From: Cryptomeria japonica | Lineage: Eukaryota > Streptophyta > Pinopsida > Cupressales > Cupressaceae | Assembly: GCF_030272615.1 (NCBI RefSeq) | Contig: NC_081414.1 | Span: forward strand, 657,524,292-657,588,291 | Direction: 5' to 3' | DNA: 64,000 nucleotides | Shown: one piece after another, positions 1 to 10,557 of the stretch | How positions within the stretch are numbered: position 1 is the stretch's first letter | Layout: each line of letters starts with the position of its first letter | Notes under the pieces: generated by a model | The model's input: only the letters and a program-made list of their open reading frames with translations | Database searches by the model: none | What the model was told of the DNA's origin: nothing | Program-made: the position numbers and the translations under genes

Positions 1-551
1 GATATCTTAATAGTCTAAGATGGAACATACAAGAGGAATTAAGTTTGTTGAGACCAAATATCGGTCACAAATGTTATCAGTTGGCCCTAAAAGTAGAAGA
101 AAAGAATAAGAAGAAACATGAAAGCACTAGTAGAGGCAGAGGTATAGGCCGAGATTCAAAAGGTTATAGAGGAAGCTATAGTGGCAGAGGAAGTGAAACA
201 AGATTACAAGGAGAGTCAAAATTGACTGAGAAAACTAATGAATCCAGTGGAAGAGGAAATTACGGTAGAGGAAGAGGTCATAACAACAACAACAAAGGTC
301 TATATGGAAGTTTTGGTGGTGGTTCATACTTTGCAAACATGAAGTGTTACCACTACAATAATTTTGGTCATCCTTCCTATAGGTGTCCAGAGAAGGTAAC
401 CTCATCACGTTTAGAGAAAAGAATCAATTATGTGCAAGAGGATTCTAGTAGTGTGAAGTCTCTTGAAGTAAACCTTGACATAGAGAATGGTGAGAATCTG
501 ATGGTTAGAAGGGTACTAATCAGGGAACCAGTAAAGGAAGAGCCTAAATAG
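1..551 (+). pseudogene. Gag C-terminal part of element G
   Basis: The frame is open from the window edge to a stop at 549-551; the first ATG at 45 is internal. The protein is rich in Gly, Arg and Ser (RGRG and GRGRG repeats around residues 30-85), typical of an RNA-binding Gag tail. It is followed by a zinc-knuckle-like CYHYNNFGHPSYRC at about residues 101-114, where the second Cys of CX2CX4HX4C is Tyr. Gag coats the element RNA and forms the particle. The damaged knuckle suggests weakened RNA binding. The N-terminal capsid part is off the window. Confidence 0.8.
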
Positions 552-599
552 AGGTCTCTTTTCAGAGTAAAGTGCAAGATACTTGGTAAGGTCTATAAA

Positions 600-839
600 G
601 TGATCATTGACTCAGGACCAATGAACAATATCATCTCCAAAGAAGCAGTAAGTAAACTTGGATTGAGTAGCATGCCACATAGTCATCCTTACAAGGTCAC
701 ATGGTTGAATAAAAGACAACATGTGTTAGTAAATGAACAAGTATGGATTGAATTTGCAATTGGGAAATATTCTGACATAATTTTATGTGATTTTTTACCC
801 ATGGATGCCTATCATTTGTTGCTAGGCAAACCATGGTAA
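600..839 (+). pseudogene. Aspartic protease of element G
   Basis: An 80-codon open stretch encodes a retropepsin-like core. It begins with IIDSGPMNNIIS, the DSG catalytic triplet of the gypsy protease, and continues with conserved hydrophobic strands up to LLLGKPW, the usual end of the plant gypsy protease (LLGRPW-type). The stop at 837-839 falls right after that motif, where the normal polyprotein reads on toward RT. A stop at 549-551 also separates it from gag. The protease would cut the Gag-Pol polyprotein inside the particle. Confidence 0.8.
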
Positions 840-985
840 TTTGACAGAAAGGCTATCCATGACGGAGACAAGAACTCCTACGCATTCACAAAGGAAGGGG
901 TGACATACAAGATTCAATCTTTGGTAGAGGATGAAGGAACCAAGACTAGTGGTCCTAATGTGTTGTTGAATGGAGGAAAAGAATT

Positions 986-2440
986 TTGAGAGATCTCAAG
1001 AAAGGAGATGGCGAACATTATTCTCTCTTAGTGAAACCTAGTCAAGAAAAGAAGACTGAGCAAGAAATTTTACCTACAGAGGTTCAGCAGTTGTTAGAAT
1101 GGTTTAAGGACATTGTGAGTGATGGAACACCTGCAAGACTACCCCCTCCTAGAGTAGTAAGTCACCAAATAGATTTTATACCCATAGCATCATTGCCTAA
1201 TAAGGTTGTATATAAGATGACTCCTGAACAAAACAAAGAAGTGGCAAGACAAGTACAAGAGCTACTTGACCAAGGTCTAATCAGAAAAAGTATAAGCCCA
1301 TGTGTTTTATCAGTGGTGTTAGAAACCAAGAAAAGAGGTAAATGGAGATTATGTATTGATTCTTGGGCAATAAACAGAATCACCATAAGATATAGATTTC
1401 CTATCCCTAAAATTGAGGATTTAATGGATTGTCTTGGAGAAGAAAAGTATTTTACTTAGCTGGATTTAAAGAGTGGATATCACCAAATCTGGATTAAAGT
1501 AGGGGATGAATGGAAAACAACTTTTAAGACTACAGACGGGTTATATGAGTGGTTAGTTATGCCATTTGGGATTACTAACGCCCCTAGTACCTTTATGAGG
1601 TTGATGAATGAGGTGTTGAAAGACTACATAGGTAGATTTATAGTGGTATACCTTGATGATATCCTCATATTCAGCAAAACAAAGGAAGAGCATCTTTAAC
1701 ACTTGCAGATTGTATTAAGGAAACTGCATGAGGAGCAGTTGGCAATCAATCTTGAAAAATGTGAATTCAAAAAATAAGAACTCATTCATCTGGGTTTTGT
1801 AGCATCTCAAGGCACTTTAGAAATAGATCCTAGCAAGGTGGAAGCAATACAGAGTTGCCCTACACTGAAAACTGGTACTGAGGTAAGAAGTTTTCATGGA
1901 CTTGCCCAATTTTATAGGAAGTTCATTCGAGGTTTTAGTGAAATTTGTGCTCATGTTCTTGATACAATTAAGGGTGGGTTGAAAACTAAATTTAGATGGA
2001 CTAAAGAAGCTCATCAAGGGTTTGAGTTACTCAAAGAGAGGATAGCTACCCAACCCATCCTATTTTTACCAAGATTTGATAAGTTGTTTACCCTAGAATG
2101 TGATGCTAGTCATATAGCAATAGGAGATTTTTTAAACCAAGAGGGGAGACCAGTAGCATTCTTTAGTGAGAAATTGAATGACGCCAAGAAGAGATACTCA
2201 TCCTATGACTTACAATTTTATGCTTTAGTGCAAGTTCTTAGGAAGTGGAGGCATTATCTTTTGCCCAAAGAATTTGTAGTGTTTACAGATAATCAAGCCT
2301 TGATTTTTATCAATTCTCAAGAAAAGTTGAGCAATTGACACATCAAATGGATAGAATACCTACAGGCATACACTTTCACTAGCAACCACAAAAAGGGATA
2401 GCTGAACAAGGTAGCAGATGCCTTAAGTAGAAAAATTATG
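986..2440 (+). pseudogene. Reverse transcriptase and RNase H of element G, several in-frame stops
   Basis: One frame carries gypsy RT then RNase H, interrupted by stops at 1457, 1697, 1775, 2336 and 2399 (first base of each). RT landmarks are KRGKWRLCIDSWAIN (fingers), [10 protein letters not shown] after the first stop, [12 protein letters not shown], and the catalytic [11 protein letters not shown] with both aspartates kept. The connection region reads FHGLAQFYRKFIRGFS. RNase H starts at TLECDASHIAIGDFLNQ (first Asp kept); the helix Glu looks replaced by Gln in YDLQFYALV, and FTDNQAL holds a later Asp. The end resembles the usual KVADALSR. Together these would make the cDNA. The stops preclude expression of a full Pol. 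Confidence 0.9.
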
Positions 2441-2473
2441 ACTGTCTAGGAAATGACTTTGTAGAGCATAGGT

Positions 2474-3636
2474 GTGGAGAGTTTCAAGGAGCTTTACAGA
2501 GAAGATGAAGACTTTTCTGAAGTATACAAGGTATGCAGTCAGTTTAATAATCATTTCAATAGCTCGTATGCAGATTACACATTGCAGAGTGGTCTTTTAT
2601 TTAAGGGATGTCATTTATGTGTGCCAAGAGGATCTATGAGGGAAAATCTCATATAGGAAAAAAAAATGGAAGTCTTAGTGGACATTTTGGTTTGAATAAA
2701 ACACTTGAATTGGTGCAAAGATTTTATTATTGGTTGAAAATGCATAAAGATATCAGGAAGTATGTTGAGCAGTGTTTTGTGTGTCAAAAAGCCAAGGGTA
2801 CTATTTCAAATTCTGGACTATACCAACCTTTACCAATTCCCAAAAGACCATGGGAGTGCATCAACATGGATTTTGTTGTGGGTTTACCAAAAACCAAGAC
2901 TGGCTTGGATAGTATTTTTGTCATTGTTGACCAGTTTAGTAAAATGAGTCATTTTGTTCCATGCAAGACTACACATGATGCTAGTTACATTGCACATTTA
3001 TTTTTCAAAGAGGTGGTAAGAATTCATGGGATGCCTCTCAGTATAGTTTCAGACAGGGATGTGAAGTTTATGGGACACTTTTCAAAAACTCTATGGACAA
3101 GACTGGGAACTAACCTTTCTTTTGGTTCTGCATACCATCCGCAGACAGATGGTCAAACTTATGCCATTAACTGAGTATTGGGTAATCTTCTGAGGTGTCT
3201 GACAAAAGAGTATGGATAGATGTGGGATCAATTGCTACCACAGGCAGAATTTGCATATAATGAAAGTGTCAACAGAGCTATAGGTAAGAGTCCTTTTGAG
3301 ATTGTTTATGGACTCCACCCAAGTGGACATGCAGAGGATTTAACTTAGTCTATGAAAGAGGTGCATGACCAAGTGCTGAAAACATTGATCAGCGCTACAC
3401 AATGGATTAAGGCTAAAGAAGATGAGAGGAGAAAGAACATTCAATTTGTAGTGGGAGACATGGTTATGGTACATCTGAACAAGGCAAGATTGCAGAAGGG
3501 AGTCCCTAGTAAGCTTCATATGAGGAGAATAGAACCTTGCAAAATTTTGGCTAAGTATGGCTCCAATGCTTATAAGGTAGATTTACCCACAGATTTGGCA
3601 TTGTCCCCTGTGTTTAATGTCCAGGACTTGGTTTAG
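2474..3636 (+). pseudogene. Integrase of element G, frameshifted, catalytic Glu lost
   Basis: The frame of RT continues to a stop at 2654; integrase then goes on in another frame opened at 2608, the shift lying near an A-run at about 2659-2667. The zinc domain keeps CFVCQKAKG. In the 2608 frame the core has Asp88 (INMDFVVGLP) and Asp149 (VSDRD); exactly 35 residues further, where DD35E needs Glu, there is Tyr185 in QTDGQTYAIN. The C-terminal domain resumes after stops at 3172, 3217 and 3346 (QAEFAYNESVN, SPFEIVYG) and includes VGDMVMVHLNK. The enzyme joins cDNA to host DNA; this copy cannot be active. Confidence 0.88.
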
Positions 3637-3896
3637 TTTAAAGGTCCCATAGCAGTGACAATGGACTGACTCCAGAAGAGGAGACTACTCTTAGTGATAT
3701 TCCAGTACCACCTGTTTCTAAAACACAAGCAAAACAGATTTTAGATTCCAGGGTGAAGAAGAAAATGAGGCATGGCATGTATATGGAACACTTAATCAAG
3801 TGGCACAACTTACCTAAAGCCAAAGCCACTTGGGTTGCAGAATCCGATTTCAAAATATTGGGCATTGATGTCGCCTTGCTACCCCCAGGGGGGACT
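3637..3896 (+). pseudogene. Chromodomain tail of element G integrase
   Basis: After stops at 3634 and 3667 the integrase frame is damaged, but bases 3742-3897 translate to a chromodomain-like end: HLIKWHNLPKAKATWVAESDF fits the YLVKWkgLp..atWE pattern of chromovirus integrases. The usual Glu after the Trp is Val here. The reading ends at TGA (3896-3898) over the polypurine tract and LTR edge. In chromoviruses this domain is thought to guide integration to particular chromatin. The assignment rests on the motif and its position just before the polypurine tract. Confidence 0.75.
3887..3896 (+). promoter_or_regulatory. Polypurine tract of element G
   Basis: AGGGGGGACT lies directly before the LTR start TGATC. 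In LTR elements the polypurine tract primes plus-strand DNA synthesis and sits at the inner edge of the 3' LTR, as here. Confidence 0.75.
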
Positions 3897-4067
3897 TGAT
3901 CTTTTTGTGTAGGGAGTATGGTGTAGGAGCAACTAAGGGTGAGCAAATACCCTTTTCAATTTTTTCATAAGGACTCATTCTAGTACATTAGGTTGTTTGT
4001 TTGGAGCTTGGAGTGCATTTTGACTTCTTTTGAAAATTTCATGTATTGGCTATACTTATCCCGATAA

Positions 4068-4470
4068 CCCAATGAGGTGCCATTGGCTATCAGCGGGATT
4101 GTTTTCTACCTACCCCAATAGCCTGATGAGGTCGCCAGTGGGTTGGAGCAAGTCAGAAGGCCCATCAGCTATCGACATAACTATTTTTTGTGCTACTCGA
4201 TAACCCGATGAGAAAGCATATGCTCTAGAGCACACTATCGACCATCGACAGGAGGTGTTTTAGGCCACACTGATAACCTAATGGGAAAGTATTTTGCTAG
4301 GAGTGCAGCATTGGCCATCGGTGGGACTTTTTTCTATGCTACTCTGATGACCTGATAGAAAAGGAAGTGAGTTGTAAACTGCCATCGGATATCGAAGTAA
4401 GTGTTTTGGTGCTAACCCGATGACCCGATGAGGAAAGCAATGCTAACCCGATGACCCAATGGAAATCCAA
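4068..4470 (+). repeat. Diverged tandem repeat, period about 73 bp, in U3 of G
   Basis: Six to seven units start near 4068, 4124, 4198, 4270, 4344, 4416 and 4447. Each opens with a version of CCGATRACCCGATGAGG and most then carry a GCCATCGRYATCG-like stretch and a T-rich end. Spacings are 72-74 bp for the middle units; the first is shorter and the last two are partial. The block lies upstream of the TATA box, where enhancer repeats sit in many plant LTRs. Confidence 0.8.
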
Positions 4471-4549
4471 AAATTAGTTACAGTCAGAAACCGATTGTGT
4501 CAAGTTCAATCTCGTTGGTTAGGGATGATTCATGTCATGTCGTAGAGGA

Positions 4550-4557
4550 TATAAAAG
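4550..4557 (+). promoter_or_regulatory. TATA box of the G LTR
   Basis: TATAAAAG lies about 650 bp into the LTR and just after the U3 repeats, the expected place for the RNA polymerase II promoter. Transcription would start roughly 30 bp downstream, marking the U3/R border. Confidence 0.65.
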
Positions 4558-4844
4558 ACCCAATGGGAATTCTATAAAGGGGTTAGAAGGAGGTTGGATA
4601 GGTAGAAAAAAAACATCTTTTCAATAACAATTTAAAAAGACTGTTTTCTAGTTACTTTCTCAGAGCTCAATTTTCATTTGAAAACTGTAAATAATGGATT
4701 AAATCTTTAAATTCTAGTGTGATTGAGTAGATGTTACTTTTCTGTGTTTTGTGAGTTCCAATTTTGAATTCGTGCCAAGCTCGGCTCTGTAAATAAGTTG
4801 TTGTTCTGTTTCTCATTTTCTATTGGTGACAAGTAGGTGCAACA

Positions 4845-5349
4845 TGGCTCTATCTTGACTCTCCATCGTGGGATCCACATGACCATTAGAGGTTGTCAAG
4901 AAGGGCCAGCCATGTATAGTAGAGTTCTATGTGTAGCGAACTAGGGAATGGCATCGACCATTTCAGCAGACTAGCCCTAGGCGAGCTTGATGGTAGCTCG
5001 GCTAGGTATCAGTGACCAAGAGGAATCACTTGCAGGGTAGACTAGAGTCTAGGCCATTAGCCTCATCTTAGAGGAAGATGGGATCAAGGGGAGAGAAGAC
5101 CCAAGCATGAGGAGGAAAACAACTTAGCAGAAGTTGTAGGTATAATTCATGGTGGACCAAACCCTGCAAGATGTTTGGTGGGATCCGGTGGATGAGTGAG
5201 TTGGTGGATTTACGAAAGTGAATTCACATAGAACATAGTATCAAACCTCTATAGTGAGGACCTAGAGTGGATTAGGGGAATAGTGAGAGGAGCATTCCCG
5301 ATTAGGCTAGGAAGAAAGCCTTAGAGTAAGTCAAGCTAACTCAAGCAAT
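4845..5349. other. Unassigned stretch between G and copia fragment B
   Basis: This stretch is less AT-rich than the rest. Some short open segments on the plus strand (around 5010-5200) have a composition like a gag leader, but I recognise no motif and no primer site next to the G LTR. It could be flanking DNA, a remnant of another element, or the start of a second G-like internal region. Confidence 0.3.
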
Positions 5350-5995
5350 CTAGGATTCTCCCTATCACTACCACTACTTAGGCAATGCGTAGTCTAATAC
5401 AAATCATAACATACATAATATTGTAATAAATCTTGCATATGTTACACTAGCCATGACCTTCACCTTAGTAGGAGATTTTGGACAATCCTCCACTAGTAAA
5501 TTCATTCCTAAAACAATAAAAACAGCCATGGATCTATAAGATATCATGTTGGATCTCTCCAATGCCAAATTCACATACTTATTTTGTCTTAACACAACCT
5601 TTCTATTAGCTTTGTCTCTTTTTATATACATTCCCAAAATGTACCTACCTCCATTCAAATCTTTCATTTAGAACTATGCTAACAACTAAGAAGTTTCAAG
5701 TCAAAAATCAAATATCTTCACCAAATAGTAATATATAATCTACATATAATGCAATAATGAGAATGCAACTATTATCAATTTTGAATTTTACATAGTGATC
5801 AAATTTAGAGCTCTAAAATCTCAAACTCAACACATAGGTATAAAAAAATTTGCACCACATCCTAGGAGACTATTTCACACCATACAAATAATTTATCAAC
5901 ATGTAAAGTTAGAATTTATTTATATTTTACCATAAAATGATCTAACTATGACATATATATCTCCTCCTCCAAATCATCATAAGGATTGTTGTCTT
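5350..5995 (-). pseudogene. Copia fragment B, downstream part of RT
   Basis: Read on the minus strand from 5995, the order is EEEIYMS, a degenerate LYGVK-SPRMW motif (normally LYGLKQSPRMW), IIALYVDYILLFG (the catalytic YVDD, here YVDY), then MKDLNGGRYILGMYIKRD and LRQNKYV, all in copia RT order. Several stops break it. Recognisable similarity ends near 5350, before RNase H would be complete. Its upstream half resumes at 12711 on the far side of element A; the joined reading QIDVKT is the usual QMDVKTAFLNG region, so A split one gene. Confidence 0.85.
5991..5995. repeat. Target site duplication of element A, left copy
   Basis: GTCTT here matches ATCTT at 12706-12710 in four of five bases. Five-base duplications are usual for LTR elements, and removing A with one copy restores the copia RT reading frame of B. 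Confidence 0.75.
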
Positions 5996-6862
5996 TGTTA
6001 GATACTTGATATGTCCCAAAGACATTGAGAGGGGGGGAGGGGGTGGTGAATCAATGTCTAATCGGTAGATGAAATATTTAAACTTGTTTGCAACTTTATA
6101 ACTCAAATTAATATACCAGTAAGCAAATAATAATGCAATAAAGAGAAACAAAAGAATAAGCATCAATGCACACCATAACACATATATTTTTGGCGAGGAA
6201 ACCCAGTAGGGGAAAAACCTCAGTGGGATTTGTGACCCACAATATTTACTCACTGGCCAATATGAATAAATATTACTTAGTACAATAGGGGCCTACACAT
6301 GCAAGAAGGCCAATAGCCTAGAGCTCACTGCTCAATACAAAAATGGAGTCCCACTGACTACAACTGGATGGTTAAACCCAATGATAATGTACTACTCAAA
6401 ATAGCATTTGCAATGCTGGATTCAGTACCGGTTTAAGCTCTATCTGATACATTTTCCATTATACTTTCTTCGCTCTTCTCTGCTCTTATTCGTTCATAAG
6501 ATAAATACATCAAAATGCATATACAGTCATTCGCTTACATACAAACCTAATTACATTCTTTCTTACATTACAAATGACCTACAAGATCTCATACATATAT
6601 GAGTCTTTACAATACATCATGTCGGCTATACAAATATATTTACAATACAAAATAATTGTCATAAACAATATTATTTCCAGGTAGGCTTGGATTGCTGGTA
6701 TAATCTGGTTCCGGTGTAACTGGATGTCGGTGTGAACCTTTGTTGTGACTGTTGGTGCCGATAGGTGAAGTCTATTCTTGGTATATCCTGTGAACCATGT
6801 TACTAGTTGGTTGCCATCAATGACAACATCAACTATTATCATCTGAGTGTATAATGCCAACA
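5996..6862 (-). repeat. 3' LTR of element A
   Basis: It begins TGTTAGATACTTGAT and ends TGCCAACA on the plus strand. It aligns throughout with 11864-12705. It contains the box GGAAACCCAGTAGGGGAAAA around 6196-6220, which recurs in the other copia-type LTRs of this window. The polypurine tract follows at 6863, which makes this the 3' LTR of a minus-strand element. Confidence 0.9.
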
Positions 6863-6877
6863 ATCTCCCCCTTTGGA
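6863..6877 (-). promoter_or_regulatory. Polypurine tract of element A
   Basis: On the minus strand this reads TCCAAAGGGGGAGAT, directly before the LTR. The same AAAGGGGGAGA core precedes the 3' LTRs of elements D and E, and a close version that of C. Confidence 0.85.
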
Positions 6878-7106
6878 GTTGATGGCAACACTCATGAGAA
6901 AAATCCAAAACTGATATCCAAAAATGAAGTCCAAAAACTGAGAGTGCTCCCCCTAAGCAAGTGATCTCCTTCTGTATATTTTTCTCATACACTACTTTCC
7001 CTTTGACATCAATGACAAAGGATTTCAAAAGTATCAAAAATTAGCTAGAACCTTGTAGTCGGTTATGTACAATCTAAAAAATGTTTGCCAAAACTAAGTT
7101 AAGACT

Positions 7107-8946
7107 CTACAAAAATTTTGTACAGTCAGAAATTGTGGTCTCAGTCTGTCGAATCATCTCGGTCAGATAATGCATTTGTTGCTCTGGTGATCTTTCTCCT
7201 TGAATAGATGTGTTATTTAATTCATTTTGGTGTGTTAATAAGTTGTCCAATCTATGACCAAGCTTGTTCTTTAACTCCCGGGTTTTCATTCTCAGCCTTG
7301 CTTTCTCCCTTTCCAATTTCTCAATCTTCTCTTCATAAATTGCCATTTCTTGATCCAAAACAGAAGTGAGTTCCAAAGAACCAATCATATTATCAACAAT
7401 ATCATCAATTTCCTTTTGTGTTTTCTTTATCTACTCATCAACATCCTCTGTTAAATGGTGCGGTTTACATGCTTCCCTGTACAATTCCTCGTATTCCAAA
7501 ATGGTGGAATTTAGTGCCGGTAACAAAGAATCAATCTATCCAGTACAATCCTTAATTGTCTTGTCAAAGAATTCCTCTTTCTCCTTTTTCACTCTTTCAT
7601 TAATGGTCTCTTCATTTATTTTATCCACAGTTTGAATGTTAGAAGGAATGAATTTGGACAATGTGTCCAATTTACTCATAGACCCAACAATGTGATCAAC
7701 TTTGCACGTTGACGCAATCATCTGTAAAATTGGTAAAGAATCATCAATAGCCTTAAATGCTAAGGCATTGCATTCTATGATCCTCTTTATTGAATGTAGT
7801 AAAACATCAGTGAAATTTGTTATTTTGTAATCTTTGGTGGATGTACTGGGAGAAGTGCTAGGTACTGCAATTGGTTTCTTTTCTTCTCTGGATGTCTGCA
7901 CAGTTACCTTACCACTTTTGTTTCCTTGCTTCCATCCTTAACCTCTTCTTTATCAACTTTTTCTTCCTTCTTATCTTCACTCTTATCCTCATTCTTATTT
8001 TTATTCTTATTTTCATTCCCTATCAGTTTAGAAACATTTTGTTCTTGTTCCTTTTCTACTTCTATCGATATCCCAATGTTCTATTGAGAGTCAACAGTGT
8101 TGACCGGTGACTCAGGGATCTCAACATTTGTAGCTTCAGTTTTCTTTACCTCTGCAGTTTCCTTATCCAATACAATATTGATATCCTAAGTGTCAACATT
8201 CATTGTGAATAGAATGTCTGACTCGGGATCAACATTATCTTCTTTTACTTCCTCGGACTTTCTACTCCAAGCTCATTTTCCATTTCTGTCGGTGCCTGTA
8301 TTACTACTGGTGGGGTGTCATGTGCCGGTGGCGGTAAGTTGTCCTTAACTGTAATATTTGGTATATTGCCAACCTTACCCTTACCTTTATCTTTCTGATA
8401 TACTAAATTAAATAATTTATTTACCTTTTGTCTATCTTTCTCTTCTTTCTTCTCTCTCTCAAAAAAAAATATATCTCATTTATCATCCATTTCATCTACA
8501 ATTTCTTTTACTCTATTAGCCATAAGACTAACTTGTCAGTGACCACTCACAAAAATAGTCCTATTGGCTTCAGATATTAGGTCATCAATTTCTTGCTTAG
8601 AATTTACAGGATGGACAGCTAATAGAGCTTCAACCTTCAATTTCTTGTCTAACTCCATAACAAACATTCTCTTTGCTTCTAGTCTTAAGTACAAATCATT
8701 AGGTAGAACATATACAACTTCAATAAGAACCTTCTTATATATATCTAGATACACAATAATACTTTCCTCTATAGTATCCTTATCCGAATCCTTAAAATAA
8801 TGATAAAATTTATTTACATTGCTAAGGTTACTGTCTTGAGTGATTTCATTGACTAACTCTTTCGGTGAAAGAGTATCTGGTTCCTTTGGTTTAGATTGCT
8901 TATTGGGTGTGAATTTCTTCTTAGGACCACTAGGCTCTCTTACAAC
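7107..8946 (-). pseudogene. C-terminal part of the unknown ORF of element A
   Basis: This is the decayed continuation of the ORF above it in coordinate. Pieces remain at 8754-8536 (EVVYVLPNDLYLRLEAKRMF), 7901-7536 and 7388-7107. Between them, around 7920-8530, the sequence is frameshifted and codes for Lys/Glu-rich low complexity. The last piece is a clear coiled coil (LDQEMAIYEEKIEKLEREKA, heptad leucines). The stops at 7534 and 7431 are single TAG codons inside an otherwise continuous frame. I do not recognise the family. Coiled coil plus charged linker would fit a structural or self-associating protein, but that is a guess. Confidence 0.6.
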
Positions 8947-9354
8947 CTATTTCTTCTTTCTGAGTGTCCTTGATTTATTAGGAGATGGAGCAGGTACTGG
9001 TAAGGGTTTTCTTTTCTTTCTTTCCACTCTTTTGAATTCAGTTGCCCTATCATTATCAAAGTCAGATGAGGTAGCCAGAAGAGAAATATGTTCTACTAGT
9101 TGTTGTTTTGCTTTTCTTTCTTGTTCAAAAACACCTTTCATTGGATCTAGTTTCAATAAGCCTTTCTTAACAATTTCAACAAACGTCGAAGCATCTTTCA
9201 TTACCTTGTCTCTTATCTTCTTCTGTTTCTTAACTTCAACACCTTTCTCAATTGTTTCAACATTTCCAAATATCTCCTTTGTCGGTTCCGATGGAGCATC
9301 TAGGAGTATTTTAGCATATGAATCTAAGATGTGTGAATCCACCTCATAGCCCAT
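8947..9354 (-). pseudogene. Middle part of the unknown ORF of element A
   Basis: A 135-codon open stretch starts directly after a TAG that ends the 400-codon stretch, in the same frame, so the two were one ORF broken by one stop. It is rich in Lys and Glu with a basic tail (RVERKKRKPLPVPAPSPNKS), which could act in nuclear import or nucleic-acid binding. No family is recognised. A second in-frame TAG at 8947-8949 separates it from the next part. Confidence 0.65.
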
Positions 9355-10557
9355 CTATGTTATCCAGACAACTTTAGGTCTAATTTCCTCCATCCATACT
9401 TCATCTCTTTTGATAAGAAAGCATATTTGTTTATCATACTTATCAACAATGCTTTGAGGAATCCTTTCCCTTTGTCTGATTTTTGCTTCAAAATTCTTGA
9501 AATACTCTTTTTCTAGTTTGTCACTATCAGATCCCATGCTGGTAATTGCCTCCTTTATTTGTTTTCCATTAGAAATATCATAGGCAAAATCCTTATGTCC
9601 AATACCAGGAATCTCCTTTGAGAAGTAAAGCATTAAACACACAATCAGATTTCCAAATTTAAAGGTTCCCTTCTTATCTCCTTTTATTTTATCCAAATTC
9701 TCTAGCAATTCATCTTTTAACCATTCACAAATGTCAATTTTAGCATTATTTATAATCATCTCATAAGCACTATGAATGCATGAACTAGATATAGAATTCA
9801 ACCTATTAGTATGAGAAACTTTGTATCCAATAACCATACTTGCATATTTAACATTGCTATCAGTTATATCACTAACCCTAAGTGATCTGTTGTTAAATGT
9901 AGCTTTGGTTAAGTTCATAGCCTCTTTGTTTGGAATTTTCTTTTTCTTACCAGGCCTAGTGTCGATGGAAGGTAAACCAGTAACATCCCTTATAGCTTCC
10001 TTAGTGATCTTAAAAACTGTGTCTAACCACATGAATTCACTGTGAACCCTGCTAAGAACATAGCGGATGGTTTCATTTGAGAATTTTGGCATATGGAGGA
10101 TGTCAATGAACCCTAAATCCTCAACAATCTTGTGTTCTAGTTTAACTACACCTTGTTTGTTAGCAATAATATTCATGAACATATTCTTTAAATCTTCAGA
10201 CCCTAAACTTTCAATGTAGCAATGTATGTATGCCCTAGGGTCTACAACAAATGCAACTTCCTTTGAAATTTTTGAAAATGCACCAATGGAGTCATCCATT
10301 TTTGCTATCTTAGGGATTATCTTAAAGACTAGTCTAGGTCGTTTTATGTTTTCCACAATAGTAGGGTTTGCAACAAATTCAGGAATAGAGGATGAAGAAT
10401 CCATTGCATAAGATAAATACCTTTTAGCTAAGAGACCTTGGATGCCTTGAAAAACCTTTTGTTGCTTCACCTTTAGAATGCCATTAGAATGCATTGAAAA
10501 ACCTTTTTTTTCTTCACCTTTAGAATGAAATGAGAAATTATGGTGCTTTATAACCAA
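9355..10557 (-). pseudogene. N-terminal 400-codon stretch of the unknown ORF of element A
   Basis: This is the longest open frame in the window. The likelier start is Met at 10404 (MDSSSSIPEF), because the upstream codons overlap a tandem repeat of 47-bp period. The segment MWLDTVFKITKEAIRDVTGL followed by a Gly/Lys-rich loop recalls the IT..dI..lTGLP.dG pattern of plant mobile-domain-like and some retroelement accessory proteins, but this is a weak resemblance. There is no catalytic motif of RT, RNase H, integrase or protease. Other visible features are a Cys/Ser stretch (SISSSCIHSAYEMI) and a hydrophobic segment GNLIVCLMLYF. The function is unknown. It follows the zinc-knuckle region on the same strand. 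Confidence 0.6.
10447..10527. repeat. Two-copy direct repeat, period 47 bp
   Basis: A 34-bp unit beginning TTGAAAAACCTTTT and ending CACCTTTAGAATG occurs at 10447-10480 and 10494-10527 with two or three differences. It lies at the 5' end of the unknown ORF of element A. The period is not a multiple of three, which argues against translation from the upstream ATG. Confidence 0.8.

Larger units (their letters stand above)
1..4844 (+). mobile_element. Element G: Ty3/gypsy chromovirus, 5' end outside window
   Basis: A plus-strand gypsy element is entered in its gag gene. The order gag, protease, RT, RNase H, integrase, chromodomain, polypurine tract, LTR is seen directly and is the Ty3/gypsy order; the C-terminal chromodomain marks it as a chromovirus. 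The coding region carries about a dozen in-frame stops and at least one frameshift, and the integrase has lost its catalytic glutamate, so the copy is dead. The 5' LTR lies left of base 1, so age from LTR divergence cannot be judged here. The LTR end at 4844 (GGTGCAACA) is a guess, since there is no second copy to compare. Confidence 0.9.
3897..4844 (+). repeat. 3' LTR of element G
   Basis: It starts with TGATC right after the polypurine tract. It holds a tandem-repeated U3, a TATA box at 4550 and a T-rich downstream part. The proposed end, CAACA at 4844, is the last CA before the sequence changes character; without the 5' LTR this edge is uncertain by some tens of bases. Confidence 0.7.

Noticed and set aside
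6579-7037. Minus-strand open frame of 152 codons at the left LTR of element A
   Set aside because: It runs across the LTR and polypurine tract, where no protein is expected, and has no recognisable motif.
8840-9349. Plus-strand open frame of 169 codons
   Set aside because: Antisense shadow of the Lys/Glu-rich part of the element A ORF; Ser/Phe-rich with no motif.
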